A DNA stretch of 64,000 bases from positions 101,929,001 to 101,993,000 of the forward strand of contig CM075651.1 of assembly GCA_037953625.1 (NCBI GenBank). Direction: 5' to 3'. The stretch comes from Crotalaria pallida (taxonomy: Eukaryota; Streptophyta; Magnoliopsida; Fabales; Fabaceae). Positions within the stretch are counted from its first letter, which is position 1; every line of letters begins with the position of its first letter. The translations under genes and the position numbers were made by a program. Under the pieces are notes generated by a model, which worked only from the letters and a program-made list of their open reading frames with translations, was not told where the DNA came from and ran no database searches. Positions 46,400-57,799 of this stretch are shown in pieces.

Positions 46400-47420
46400 T
46401 TTTGTGAGGAGTAATTCGTCCAAGTCTAGGAAAATAAGAGTTCATGCTTTGATAATTTATTTGAGCACATGCATGTTAGTTTTAGGACTAGATCTATGAG
46501 TTTTAAGCATTTGTATATGACTTTTATCTTAAAGATTTAATGTTTGGTTGAAAATAAAAAAAAGTGTTGATGTATATTTTATTTATTTTATTAGTCTTCA
46601 TGATTTAAGTAAAAAAGTTGAAAGCTTGATTTTTGCATGTTAAAGACTTGACAAAAATTAGTCTTTTCTTCTTAGATAATTCGGCCAAGGTGGATTTAGG
46701 TAGGTTAGGATGTTTAATTTTTGAAACTAAATTGTTAATGATGATTATTTGATGCATGATCCTGAGTTCTTTGTGGGAATAAGAAACTTGAACCATGCAT
46801 GTTAGTTTTTAGCAAAATATTTCCTTTCCTCTTAATGCATGTATCGGCCATGATGATATGAGTAGGAAATCATGCTTTAAAAATTATTTTGAGTATGTAA
46901 ATGACTTGGTTTATGTGCTTTGATCCTTTGCATGAGAAAATTTTGAATAAAAACCTTGTCTGTTTATGATGATAATTCGGCCATGCTTAGGAAAGAGTAG
47001 GAATTCATGTTTGATCATCATTTCACTTACATGCATGATCAGTTTAACTTGATCTAGGATTTTTAAGTACATGCATGAAGCTAAAATGCTAAAAGGTCAT
47101 TTTTAGTGTTGATTAGTAACTTAAAGTGCCATGCATGTTGTGTTTAGGAGTTGATCTTAAGAGTCCAAGAACATGCATAAAGGTTTTGATCATTAAAGTT
47201 GTCATGCATGTAAATAATTAGGAATCTTTATGATTAGAATGACAAATTTGTTATACGTATAAGGAGTCTTTTGGTTGTTTGTTAATCTTGGTGATATTAA
47301 ATTGACTAATTATTTATTCGGTTTTAATAAAAGAAAATAGAAAATTTGGTTTGTATTATTTTTATGAATGTGATTCGGTCTTAGTAGGATTAATTAGGAG
47401 GTTTAGTTTAGTTTGTTTTC
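46400..47420 (+). repeat. Degenerate TTCGGCC / CATGCATG repeat region
   Basis: ATTCGGCCATG-like motifs near 46407, 46676, 46853, 46976 and 47382, each followed by a TAGGAAA...TTCATG-like segment, with CATGCATG in between. No gene. The inverted equivalents are in the minus-strand LTRs. Confidence 0.6.
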
Positions 47421-48899
47421 TAAATGGTAATTAAGTTAGTATATTAGAATATAATTAAGATAATTAATCTTGATTAGTGTATAATTGAATAAGATTAGAG
47501 AATGTTAAGACATGTTTTAGATGATCCTGTCCTAGTTAAGACATGTTTTAGAGAATGTTAAGAATGTTAATAGGTCCTGTCCTAGTTTAGTTAAAGCGAT
47601 GGTTTGTAAAGAAATAATTTCTGGTTATTAATAAAATAAATTGTGGACTTAATCGAATTAATTATAAAGTTTAATTATGATTTTATATTGTTGTCCAAAT
47701 TAATTATTTGATAGTACTAAAGTTCTAAAAATAATAGAAAGTGTTTTATTTTGGGGTTCTAAGTATAAAACTTGTATAAGAGTTTTCTTTAGAAATCAAA
47801 GTGTAAAAAAAAATGATTTTTGGTTTTAATTCAATGTTGTCCATAATTTTAAGTTGAAGTATTTTCATTTAAAAAGTGTTTTCAATTGCTTTAAAGCTTA
47901 AGTTTTAAGTACTCTTGTATATAGTGAAAGTTAGATTGAAAAATTGTGATTTTTCGGTGTTTTCGGACTTTAAACAGTGGTTGTCCAAGACTGGACCAGC
48001 AACCAAATCAATGAGTTTAAATTTCCTTATTAGTTTTTTTCAAATGGTTTTGAGAACTTAAAGTATTGGAAAAAAATTGAAATGGTTTTGAGAAAATGAT
48101 TATATTTTAACTTGTTTAATGAGAACTAAAAAGAAGTTTTTTAAAGGATGAACTTTGTTCAAATGCAATTTTAACGTAAATGTATTTTATTTAATACGAC
48201 GTATTTTTAGACAGTGGGTTAGAACAACAAGGAGCAGCAAGGAATCGTCAAGAGCGTGTATTGTCAGCAGTAGGATTAAGAGGTGAGAGAACAGTGGGCC
48301 CTTGTCAACGTGACCCTTAGATTCATCATTAAGATGATTGTCTCAAGTTTGAAATCCTACTACTTGCTATTTGATATGTGTTTACATGAGAATATGTCCA
48401 TGATTAAGTATGCCAGACATTTTAATTTAATGATCTACTTTGTTTTATATTTGTTAAGTATGTTTGGAATATGATATATTCAGGAATTCTGGTTATGTTT
48501 AAAGTGAGACAATAGAAATTATGATATTAGAATGAGAACAAATATATTATGTAATTTATGAGATAGAGATAAAGAGATGAGATTTGTTCTGAAAGAGAAA
48601 TCATGAGCTAAGATGAAAGTACTGCTGATGAGAATAATGTGTAAAGAAATATGAGATGTCAGAGCTCAAGTTATGTATAGAGATGTGGATTCAATTGATA
48701 TGTTTCTGGAAACATGATGGCAAAGGGATGCTGATAGTCTAATGATTCGTGATGCAAGGCTCATTGATCTAAGCTGGCTCGCGAATGTATCTTTGAGGGA
48801 TTTAGAATCTTATGCTATTTGGGGAAAGAAAATAATTGTTAGTGGTTGGGACTTATCGAAGAGATGTTACGAGGATAAGTCGACCATAAGTTATTAAAA

Positions 48900-49375
48900 G
48901 ATTAAAGATGAAAGAAAACTTTTAAAAGACATTGACTAATGCGGTGAGTATGAGCGAAGTAGTGGAGAGGAAGATACCCTGGGTATCTGCGGATACTCGG
49001 TTGATGATTGCATTAGGGGAGGGTAAGGACGGTGATACGTCAAGAAGCCTTAAGTATTTTTCTAGGCGGAACGAATTCCATATGTTGTAAGGGCAGATCG
49101 GTCCAATGTTGTGGTAAGTTCTGCACCCGAAACTAGAAAAGTACTGTCGCCCCCTATGGCAACTCAAGAGCAGTGGAGAGGGACTGGAACGAAACTGTGT
49201 GATATTTCGCACTTGTGTAATGAGCCAGCCAGTATTCTATTTAGTTTTGCTACGAGGTAGCAGACAGTTGTCGATGCCTACGTGGTAAAGGTCTTGTTCT
49301 CCTGTTCGCTTCCGACCTAGGTACGGATGGGGGGCTGACCAAATGATGCTTAATTTCCCCACATCATTGAAGGAT
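48900..49375 (+). repeat. Conserved LTR block (copy 4, inverted relative to others)
   Basis: Reads GATTGCATTAGGGGAGG, TTCTAGGCGGAAC, GTGGTAAGTTCTGC, ACTGTCGCCCCCTA and CGCTTCCGACCTAGG, the reverse complement of landmarks in the other copies. Confidence 0.75.
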
Positions 49376-49784
49376 GCGAATAAATAAGACTTAATGAAAA
49401 GATTTGCTTAAGAGAAGAATACGTGAATTTTCCCCTGCAAGTTTTGAGAATTTATAAGAGAGAAATTTTTCCACGAGAAAGATATGAACTCATAATTTAG
49501 CATAATGTGATGCGATGATTGAGATGAGGTGTTTCATTTCCTTGAAAATACTTGTTATATGCATGTCATTATTAATTGTTGTTATATGTTTCCAGATATT
49601 ATATATGTTCATGTTATATGATTGTTATTTGTTATTATTTTGTTACTGTACTTATTTGTTATAATTATCATCCGTTTATGTTGGAATCCTGTTTTTATAT
49701 GTTACTCTGTTCGATTTTGATTTAAGTCATATTAAGTGTTTATGGTCAACGTTTGAATTATCGGAACGCTGACTCTCTTCTATC

Positions 49785-50244
49785 ATGTTGTCGTATCGGG
49801 TTACACCGATATTGCAATGGATAGATGGCGCATCTTGTAGCAATCCACGTTTGTCCCTTGCTGGAGGGAGCGTGGGAGGTCACCTTTAATGGGTGGATAT
49901 GGAGGGGTAACTCTTTTCTTGAGATAGAGGATCCAGAACACACATTGAGAGGTACAGGGAGGGATGTGCACTTAGGATACATTATACTCCGCGATTATCA
50001 GGACGGTGGGCCTCGGGAGCAGTACGAGTACGGTGGACAGCCTGCACCGCTAGCAGTTGTGATGCTAGACCCTATAGAGGAGGAGTTTATGCAGCATATT
50101 TTTTAGGTTATAGATGAGGAGGATCCGATGGACTTAGATGAGGAGGATGTGATGATGGAGTGAGAGTACTTATCAGATTCGGAGATTAGCACGGATGGTA
50201 GTATGGTGATTGATTAGGAGGAGTACTGTGTCGGAGCATATTAG
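49785..50244 (+). pseudogene. Small conserved LTR-borne ORF, decayed copy
   Basis: ATG at 49785 opens a frame starting M-L-S-Y-R. After a frameshift around 49840 the frame at 49825-50106 gives A-W-E-V-T..GW.W.G, then I-E-D-P-E-H-T-L-R-G.G.DVHLG, then L-A-V-V-M-L-D-P-I-E-E-E. Beyond TAG at 50104 the same frame keeps reading acidic residues (D-E-E-D-P-M-D-L-D-E-E-D, then S-D-S-E), with a TGA at 50161 and a TAG at 50215. It is a protein of perhaps 150 residues with an acidic tail, unlike any retrotransposon domain I know. It lies 375 bp before the LTR end. Confidence 0.5.
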
Positions 50245-50624
50245 TGGTGGAGCTGTTCTCTGGTGTCTAGGATCTATATCTTCAATTGAGGATTACCAAT
50301 GCAAAGTACCATTTTGTAATTCAGCTAATTTTATGTTATCATGATTATATTTCATTTTGAAAGACTTGGGTTGTATTATTTTGAAGAATTGTACTAAACA
50401 ACTGGTGATGTGGAACAACAGTATGGTTTACAAAATGCTTTATGGTGATGAATGTTATCATATGTATGATAATGGTTTCAGTAATAACTCGGTTTTCATT
50501 ATAATCTTGAGGACCTATTCTTAATTTATTATATATTATATAAAAAAATTTGGTCTCAATTTTAGCAACTTAATAAACAATAAATGGTTGTTTTATGTTA
50601 TGAAAATCGGGTTGTTACAGGGAT

Positions 50625-50916
50625 CTTCTAGTGGTGATCCACCAAATTGATTTTGTTGGATGGTGTTCACTAGACTCATTTTTTGCTCAAAGTTTTTAGC
50701 CTCCATATTGGGTCTTGCAATGCTTGAGTGACTAACTTCTAGAGTAGGAGCACCATAATCCTTTAATGGCTTATCCTCTTCGGCCACTTCTTTGATTATG
50801 GTTTCTTGTATTTGGGATTGGAAGTGTTGTTGTCTTAGTCTCCTTCTCCTTCTTAGAAGAGTTCTTTCAACTTCGGGATCTCCTTGAATGATTGGTTCAA
50901 GTCGATCACGGGGCAT
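50625..50916 (-). pseudogene. Athila-like gag, N-terminus
   Basis: Minus-strand frame from ATG at 50916 (M-P-R-D-R-L-E-P) through an Arg-rich stretch to N-Q-F-G-G-S-P-L-E-D-P, where the solo LTR interrupts it; the frame matches across the insertion into 45378. It starts about 90 bp after the PBS. Confidence 0.8.
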
Positions 50917-51008
50917 ACAAGATCAAAGCCTACAAAAACAAAGAGAAAAGAAAAAAAATGTGGTTTGATCTAATCTTCTGCAATAACAGTCAATATCAAT
51001 TAAGCAAA

Positions 51009-51027
51009 ATCCCCGGCAACGGCTCCA
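51009..51027 (-). other. Primer-binding site, tRNA-Asp type
   Basis: Minus-strand TGGAGCCGTTGCCGGGGAT, preceded by AGTTTT and the LTR end CCCATCA. Same class as 34928-34946. Confidence 0.82.
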
Positions 51028-51033
51028 AAAACT

Positions 51034-51302
51034 TGATGGGCTCTCGCAAGTGTACAAGAATGGTCAAGTTATAGTATAAAAAGTATCGTATCCACAGAGA
51101 TTTTGTAACTGAGTACCAACAAATTATAGACTTGATTATCCAAACCGATTTGGAAGTCCACGAATAGTTGAATTCAAAAGCAATAAATAATTGTAAATTA
51201 AGTTGTGATTGATGGATGGAAGTTTTAAGGATTTGGTTTTGGCCACAATAAACATAAATAAGTAATAATGATTCTTTCCTCTTGTTATGTTTTATTCATT
51301 TT
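51034..51302 (-). repeat. 5' LTR of Athila-like element, truncated to 269 bp
   Basis: Direct repeat of 36988-37258 with few differences. Similarity stops at about 51302, and the remaining ~1.6 kb, including U3, is missing. The plus-strand element resumes directly, so a deletion removed the outer LTR part and probably some host sequence. Confidence 0.85.
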
Positions 51303-52006
51303 TATGAGTACATTGGGAATTTTGAATGAGCAATTAAGAGGAATGACTCAAGAAAAGTAAAAAATGGTGAAAAGTGTTATGAGTTCTATTTCTCTTCCAA
51401 GTTAAAAAAAAAGAAATTGAAAAAGAAAAAATAAATGAAAAGGAAGAGAATAGAAGGAAAAATTGAAAAAGAAAATAAGAATAAAATGTTCCTGCAGTGA
51501 GTGTGAGTCTTTATTGTATTCATTGCTCATTCATGGTTTTTTAGGGAAGCTTGTTTTTGTAAATATTTTTGCAATTCTAGCCCTTTGTTTTATCCCTTCT
51601 TTCTTTTTATCCCACCTTACACTTGTAGCCATGGCCTCATTACAACCAAAATTAAGACCTCTTGATTTTTTCATGTATTCAATAATTTCAGTGGAGATAT
51701 TGGTCTATGGTCAAGCATATGGTAACACATTGTCATTGGATGAACTTGAGTGAAATGTTATAACCCTTGATACACATGAGAGAGATATACACAGAGAGGT
51801 TGAGAGTGTTCACCAGTTCTTGTTTCTTTTGGAGTTTTTTTTTCTAACCAGTTTTTGACGGAAGTTATTGCTTGTGAAGAAAACTGTAAGAGTCATGAGT
51901 ATGGGGTCTTAGATTAGGTGTGTACATGTTGATTTAAAGAAATGGTTTTGTATTTCAAGAATCTTTACTTTTGCCTGGGACATGCAAAATGCTAAGTTTG
52001 GGGGAG
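51303..52006 (+). mobile_element. 3' end of the plus-strand Tat/Athila-like element
   Basis: Non-coding 3' region with a G/A-rich stretch (51350-51480), then a C-rich segment near 51610-51660 typical of Athila/Tat 3' regions, ending in the PPT CTAAGTTTGGGGGAG (51992-52006). The 96-codon frame at 51463-51753 has no recognisable domain. Confidence 0.6.
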
Positions 52007-52018
52007 TGATTTGGGTCT
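52007..52018 (+). repeat. Start of 3' LTR of the plus-strand element (12 bp)
   Basis: TGATTTGGGTCT immediately after the PPT, identical to the LTR start at 33510-33521. It is interrupted by TGTAACACC at 52019. Confidence 0.6.
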
Positions 52019-52518
52019 TGTAACACCTTAGCTAATTTACCCAAAACTACCCATGAATTAAATTAGTGTACTGAAAAATTCCTTTTTAATTAATTAAAAT
52101 CTACCGTTAATCGGACGGAGGCACCAATTCTGGCCCAGTCAACAAATTTTCACCAATCTGGACAACATGATGATTTGTTGTTCTATGAGTCATTGAGTTT
52201 ATTGTTATAAGGCATTTATGGATCACCCAAAGGTAGATTAGTTGTTCTTATGAGTAATAAACATGATTGAAGGTAATGCATGTGCATCACTGTTTTATTT
52301 ATTTCCAAAGATAATAAATATTTAATTCTTGCACGTTGCATTACCCATTACTGATTATTGTATTAGCATCATTATGTTTAACGTTGTATATTAATGTATA
52401 CCCAAAGGAAAAACATTAGTATATATTAAATGATGGAATATATTATATGTATAGCATGTAACTTAAGTATTAAGACACTAATAAAAAAAATTGTTATGCA
52501 GTACCTGTTACAAATTTT
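52019..52518. other. Unresolved LTR-like sequence upstream of copia gag
   Basis: Starts TGTAACACCTTAGC like a gypsy LTR but runs into a copia gag after 500 bp. No PBS or second terminus was found. It may be a composite junction of two elements. Confidence 0.35.
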
Positions 52519-53311
52519 ATGCAAACTAATGTTACGTCTGTACCAGTTTTTAATGGGCTTAACTTCTCTGAATGGAGTGATCAAATTCGATTCCATTTAG
52601 GTTTTATGGATCTTGATCTCGCTATCCAGGCAGAGGAGCCCGCTGCTATTACTGATGCTAGCAGTGAGGAAGAGATAGCCTACCATAAGGCATGGGAAAG
52701 ATCTAACAGGCTCAGCCTGATATTCATGAAAATGACTGTTGCAGACAATATTAAGACATCTCTCCCCAAAACTGAAAGTACTAAAGAATTTATGGGTTTT
52801 GTGAGAGAGCGCTCCCAAACTGCTGATAAGTCACTTGCTGGGACATTAATGAGTACGTTGACCACCATGAAGTTTGATGGTTCGCGTACTATGCATGAAC
52901 ATGTCAGTGAAATGATAAATATTGCAGCAAGACTTAAGATCTTGGGAATGGCTGTGAACGAGAACTTCCTTGTGCAATTTGTGCTTAACTCATTACCGTC
53001 TGAGTATGGCCTATTCCAAATGAATTACAACATCATGAAAGACAAATGGAATGTGCATGAATTGCACAGTACGTTGGTTCAAGAGGAAACAAGGCTTAAG
53101 AACCTTGGATGTCACTCTGTTCATTATGTAAGCAACCAAGGACATTAAGGAGCTGGAATGAATTATGTGAAGAAACATGATAAAGGCAAGGCCCCACTTA
53201 AGGTTAATGAGGCATCTACAAAAATCCAGAAGAAGGGACCTCGTGATGATAAATGTCGTTTCTGTGGAAAATCTGGACATTTCCAGAAGAACTGCCCAAA
53301 ACGAAAGAATT
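52519..53311 (+). pseudogene. Ty1/copia gag fragment
   Basis: A 209-codon frame from ATG 52519 begins with V-P-V-F-N-G-L-N-F-S-E-W, the typical copia gag N-terminus, then a UBN2-type helical gag region (L-M-S-T-L-T-T-M, L-N-S-L-P-S-E-Y). After one TAA (53146-53148) the frame continues to a CCHC zinc knuckle C-R-F-C-G-K-S-G-H-F-Q-K-N-C (53254-53295). It is cut at 53311 by an inserted LTR, so protease, integrase and RT lie beyond the nested insertions or are lost. Confidence 0.88.
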
Positions 53312-53603
53312 TGTAACACCCTATCTTAATTAATACTCTAATTACCCCGATTGATTTAGTGACTTAAAAATTTCTTTTTAAAACCATTTTAGCTTATAAA
53401 AATCTCTGTCAAATTGGACAGAGTTTCCTTTGTTTTATGGACATTCCAAAAATATGAGTTTGCCTTGAAAACCTGTAATAATATTTTCATATAATCAACA
53501 GTATGCCAGCAGGGGAAAATATAATATACTGCATCTCCATACATCATTTCCAAAATAGCAAACAGGTTATACAATAGTTTTAGTTCGCAAAAGATAATAC
53601 ATC

Positions 53604-53639
<36 letters not shown>

Positions 53640-53852
53640 CCATCAAAAACCAAATTTGTAATTCTCAAACCCACATATTATCACACCCACCCCTAATATT
53701 CACACTCCACGTTGTGGAGTGTGCCCCTGCTCGGCCACGACTAGTGCATGCTCCGCTTCGGTACTTGTAAAAATATATGAAGAAGGGTAGCATTACACAG
53801 AACTTAGAAATATAGCTTCTACAAAAGCATAGTAACAAACCAAGGACCTACC
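53312..53852 (-). mobile_element. LTR fragment, same family as 29154-32872
   Basis: Starts TGTAACACCC at 53312 within the gag; GAATT (53307-53311) is the candidate TSD. The first 450 bp are the inverted match of 32420-32872, including CAGAGTTTCCT.TGTTTT and the GTACTTGTA...GGGTAGCATTACAC region. It has a TA microsatellite at 53612-53638. It is interrupted at 53853; the rest must be beyond 64000. Confidence 0.8.
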
Positions 53853-54220
53853 TGTAACACCCCGATTTGGCAACTTGAAAAATATACTTCTTTAATTCCA
53901 AAATGTAGTGAAAATGTGGGCCAATTTTTTTTTTCATAAAACAGGTAACGTGGTTGAGTAGCATGAGTATGGGAACCATGTCGTTTTCAGAACGCTTCCA
54001 TAAATAAAAAAAAAGGTTCGCACGCATCATGCTAAAGTTCAAGTTCCAAACCGAAGTGTCACAAGACACTACACTTTGCAACTTGATTCTTCTCAACTCA
54101 ATTATCATAGCCCCTTAAAATAAATATCTTCCACAAAAGTTTGGGGTTACATCATGGTATTGCAATGATACTAAGTAAATACAGAAAACAAGATACTTCT
54201 AGGAGAATAAGAGAACTACC

Positions 54221-54492
54221 ACCAGGCCCATTGAACTGAAGTCGATGATCCACGGAAAATGCCTCGTTGGGGTCGTCCTCAATTACGTCCGCCTCCGAGT
54301 ATCTATGTCCTCGTTCCGTTCCTCTAACTTCTCAGCCTTGAGGTAAATGTATGCAGACCAAAGCATCAGGTATCTACCATGATAGTCAACTGACCCACCG
54401 ATCTCGGTGTCCTCACACTACTTTCGATCTCGATAACCCACTTTCCATCTTCCTTCGTCTTGAATGTCGAACGCGAACTTGATAGGATCCAT
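54221..54492 (-). pseudogene. Small LTR ORF, decayed copy
   Basis: ATG at 54492. The frame runs 24 codons to a TAG, then in other frames gives E-D-T-E-I-G-G, L-M-L-W-S.YIYLKAEKLEER and, after another shift, acidic E-A-D-V-I-E-D-D-P-N-E. The L-M-..YIYLKAE.LEER piece resembles the M-S-V-Y..FFIE.S.RRAELEER piece at 57073-57360. Confidence 0.4.
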
Positions 54493-54892
54493 AGACTAAG
54501 GGAATAGATATCATAACAACAAGCACACAGAACAGAAGACTAGAGAGAGTAAGTATTCCCAAGCATGTTATGCCAACGATGTGGGATTACAATAGGTAAG
54601 ATATTAAGAAATAACAAAAACATATAAGCAAACCACACATACAAGCAATAATATTCAAACCTCTACATGACTCCATTTCTTTTCTTTTCTCAAAACTTTA
54701 CATATCCACAGAACTTCCGTCAATCGCTTCCGCTGCGAAACTCTGATTCCATCATCCATCTCATCCTCTTTTTCAAGCTGTCTCTTAAGAATTATTTCTT
54801 AACAATATCAGTTATCTTTTCTTAATTAAGTTTTATGAATTCGTATCCATCAATGATGCGGAGGATTTTAATCATCATTGAGGAGGGTCGCT

Positions 54893-55470
54893 CTCAAAGT
54901 TAGCACACACGTCTACATCTCCTCGGTCATCCACCCAACCTAGTCGGAAGCAAACAGGAGTACATGACCCTTACCACGCGGGCACGACAGCTGTCTCAAC
55001 ACATAGATGGTCCCAGACCAGGAGGATCTCGTCCTCAAATCAATTCAATAATATCAATAATCAAGGCTCACTGTACAACCAGTGGCAAATCACAATGCCC
55101 CGTTACAGTCCCTCTCACTGTTCTAGATTTGCAATCTAGGGGGCGACAGTATATTTCTAGGGAACTCGCAGAACTTGCCACGACATTGGACCCAGTCCCC
55201 ACCACGTTAGTGCGCCACCTTTGGAGTTCGTTCTGCCTAGAAACATACTCTAGACTTCTTGACGTTTCACTGTCATCGTCCTCCCCTAATGCAATCTCCT
55301 CCTAAGTATCCGCAGATACTTATGGTTCCTTCCTCTCCACTACTTCGCACTCTCATACCTCACCACGTATGTTCATGACTTTTAAAAGTCTTTTATCTTT
55401 TTTAAAAAAATCAATCCTAATGGTCGGCCCATCCTTCGTGCATCCCTTCAATGAGTCCCGACCGCTATCT
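54893..55470 (-). repeat. Conserved LTR block (copy 5)
   Basis: Same landmarks as copies 1-4, with the GGGGGCGACAGTA segment near 55140. Confidence 0.75.
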
Positions 55471-57072
55471 TTGCACATATTTCCTCTCAGCATTTCTCAC
55501 ATAGCACAGAGCTGGGATCACATCAATCACTTGCATCTCATTCCACAATTTCTTTCAACAATCTCCTTTCAAATCCTTTTCTCAAAATCTCATTTTATAA
55601 ACTTTCGCAAAATACCAATTCGTAAACTTTTTCATAAAATTGCTTCTCATAAATTCTCTCCAAATCTCTTTTCAAAAACCTTTTTTGAAAATATCTTTTC
55701 ACCCACTTTTTCCAAAAACCTCCGTTCACAAATATTTTCAAAAACATTTCTTTTCACAATCCTTTTCCAAAAAAAAATCTCCTTTCAAAAACATTCTCAA
55801 ACTCACATTTCGTACTCTGCTTCAAAAATCCCGTTTCAAAAACTCTTTTCAAAAATTCTCATTTTCAAAAACCTTTTTAAAATAAAACTTCATTTCAAAA
55901 ACTTTTCGAAAACTTATTATTTCAATGAGCACCAGCGGAGGAGCAAGCTCAACTCAACACCAGTCTCATTTCAACAATATCACAAAGGAGCCCAGCTCCA
56001 CTCACATCACATCTCATTCCAGTAATCAATTCCACATCACTTTTTTCCAGCTCTGGCTCATCCTCATCATATTCATCACTTACTCATCAGCGATTATAAA
56101 CTCCACAACATTTCATCATCTTTCTCAAACTTTATCTTTCATTTCTTTTATTCTTCTTATTCACTATTATCATTCACATTATTACTAATAACAGTTCAAA
56201 TCTCATCATGCATAATAAATTCATCAAATAAACAAATAACAACGTATTAGCATTCAGACACATCACATATATTCATTACCTAATTTCATGTGGTCTTTGT
56301 CTCCTTCACACGAGTGGCCACACAACCAAACAATTGCCACCGTGCTACTGACTCAGAACCACTAAGTTTCAACTTTTGAGATGGTCGAAACACTTAATAT
56401 GTTACCTAAATACCATGGTGTTTGGGGGAAACTTCTCTCTCACCTCAACCGATGACGATCTTCAATGCGCTCCTTAGTTTCCATTGCGACGTTCGTAACT
56501 GCTTCCCGATCGTTACTGGCACTCAAATATTTCCCTCTTATTAAAAATCATTCTTATTCAATTATCTTTAAAATAAAGCAACGTTACAAAACTTTTTATT
56601 CGAAAACAAAGTATTTGCTTCCTCTTAATACTTTGAAATTGTAACACCCCGATTTGGCAACTTGAAACCATAATCATTTTAAGTAAAAATTTAGGGCCAT
56701 TTTTTTTTAAAGTGAGTGATGTGCAAAATGAGAACATCTCCATTTGTAAAACATAGTTACATATAAAACCCATGTCCTCAAGTTGCACCAACTCTTTCAA
56801 GTTCCAAATCGAGATGTCACAAGACACCGCGCTTCGAAACTCGTTTTCCAATACATCATTTAAACAAGATAGCCCATTTGATTTATTTTACAAAACATCA
56901 GTACTTGAATAAACTAGTTGGGGTTACAGCTTGACATCATCGGGTCGCTAAGAACTCATAGTGGAAATACAAACTCAAAAGGGAACTACCTAGTCTTCTA
57001 GTCATGAGCCTCTCTAACACATGCCTTCTAATACTATTACGTCACTCGTCCTCGTCATCTGCCAGTAGATCC

Positions 57073-57360
57073 TCAAGGGGTAAAGATCCAGCTCTCATCA
57101 CTGACATAATCCTCGGGGTCATCCTCAGACCAAAGGTCAGGATCCTCCTCCTCCTCAACTTCATCAGCAACCTTCGTTGTAGGGTCATCCAACTCGTCAT
57201 CTGTATCCTCCTCCGAAGCAGCATCCCTCTCCTCTAACTCTGCTCTCCTACGCGAAATCTCTATGAAGAACATCACATAAACAGACATGGTGCTGTTGTC
57301 ACCTCTCCGTGAAGTCACTCCTATTTCCCGCATCAACTGATATCTCGCAATGTTGGCCAT
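57073..57360 (-). CDS. Small conserved LTR-borne ORF, intact ATG-to-stop copy
   Basis: 95 codons from ATG 57360 to TGA 57073. The N-terminal half includes M-S-V-Y-V-M-F-F-I-E and R-R-A-E-L-E-E-R. The C-terminal half is strongly acidic (E-E-D-T-D-D-E-L-D-D, then D-E-V-E-E-E-E-D-P-D, S-D-E-S), like the out-of-frame tail at 50107-50210. No signal peptide, membrane segment or known retrotransposon domain. It lies in the same LTR position as the other copies, 430 bp from the LTR end. The role is unknown. Confidence 0.5.
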   Translation of the reverse strand: MANIARYQLMREIGVTSRRGDNSTMSVYVMFFIEISRRRAELEERDAASEEDTDDELDDPTTKVADEVEEEEDPDLWSEDDPEDYVSDESWIFTP

Positions 57361-57799
57361 CTAGAATCCGTACAATTTTATACAAGATAAAGTAGAAATG
57401 ATAGAGAGAGTGAGCAACCCAAAATGGCAATGTCGACTATGTGGGATTACATCAGGTAAATATTAAGACCAAATAAATATAACAAAGTAGATCAAACGAT
57501 CAATAAAGCATAATCAAAACAACACATAATCATTAACGTGATATAGACATAACACACATTTAACCATTAATAAACAATAATGTTTTCACGATTTCCTCAA
57601 TATCCCTTCTCACTCTTAGTACTTCTTTTCATTCCTCATTCACACACTCAACGCATGCCTCAAGGTTCCATATCACAAACACTTCATCCGTCTTATTCAT
57701 CACTTGGTATCAGTATTATCTTCATCACTATTATTATCATTATTATTATCAATACACTTTTCTTTGGAACATATTGGTTATTTAAGTCTTATCATTTCG

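Larger units (their letters stand above)
45384..50619 (+). mobile_element. Solo LTR, 5236 bp, TSD GGGAT, in Athila gag
   Basis: TGTAACAATCC...GGTTGTTACA, flanked by GGGAT at 45379-45383 and 50620-50624. Removing it restores the gag reading frame exactly. Its order matches the giant LTRs: U3, TATA (45999-46006), hairpin (46073-46099), purine-rich leader, TTCGGCC repeats (46400-47400), conserved block (48900-49375), small ORF (49785-50244), end. No PBS or pol. Confidence 0.94.
53853..56639 (-). mobile_element. Large LTR, 3' half (right stack)
   Basis: TGTAACACCCCGATTTGGCA at 53853 after the candidate TSD CTACC. In minus sense (3' to 5' on plus): LTR end, decayed small ORF (54221-54492), conserved block (54893-55470), TTTTCAAAA-type array (55560-55920), then the AGCAAGCTCAACTCAACAC and GTGGCCACACAACCAAACA segments also found in the TTAAA element LTRs. 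Cut at 56639. Confidence 0.82.

Noticed and set aside
55369..56025. 218-codon plus-strand frame
   Set aside because: Made of TTTTCAAAA repeats read as Phe/Lys/Ser; antisense to the LTR and low complexity.
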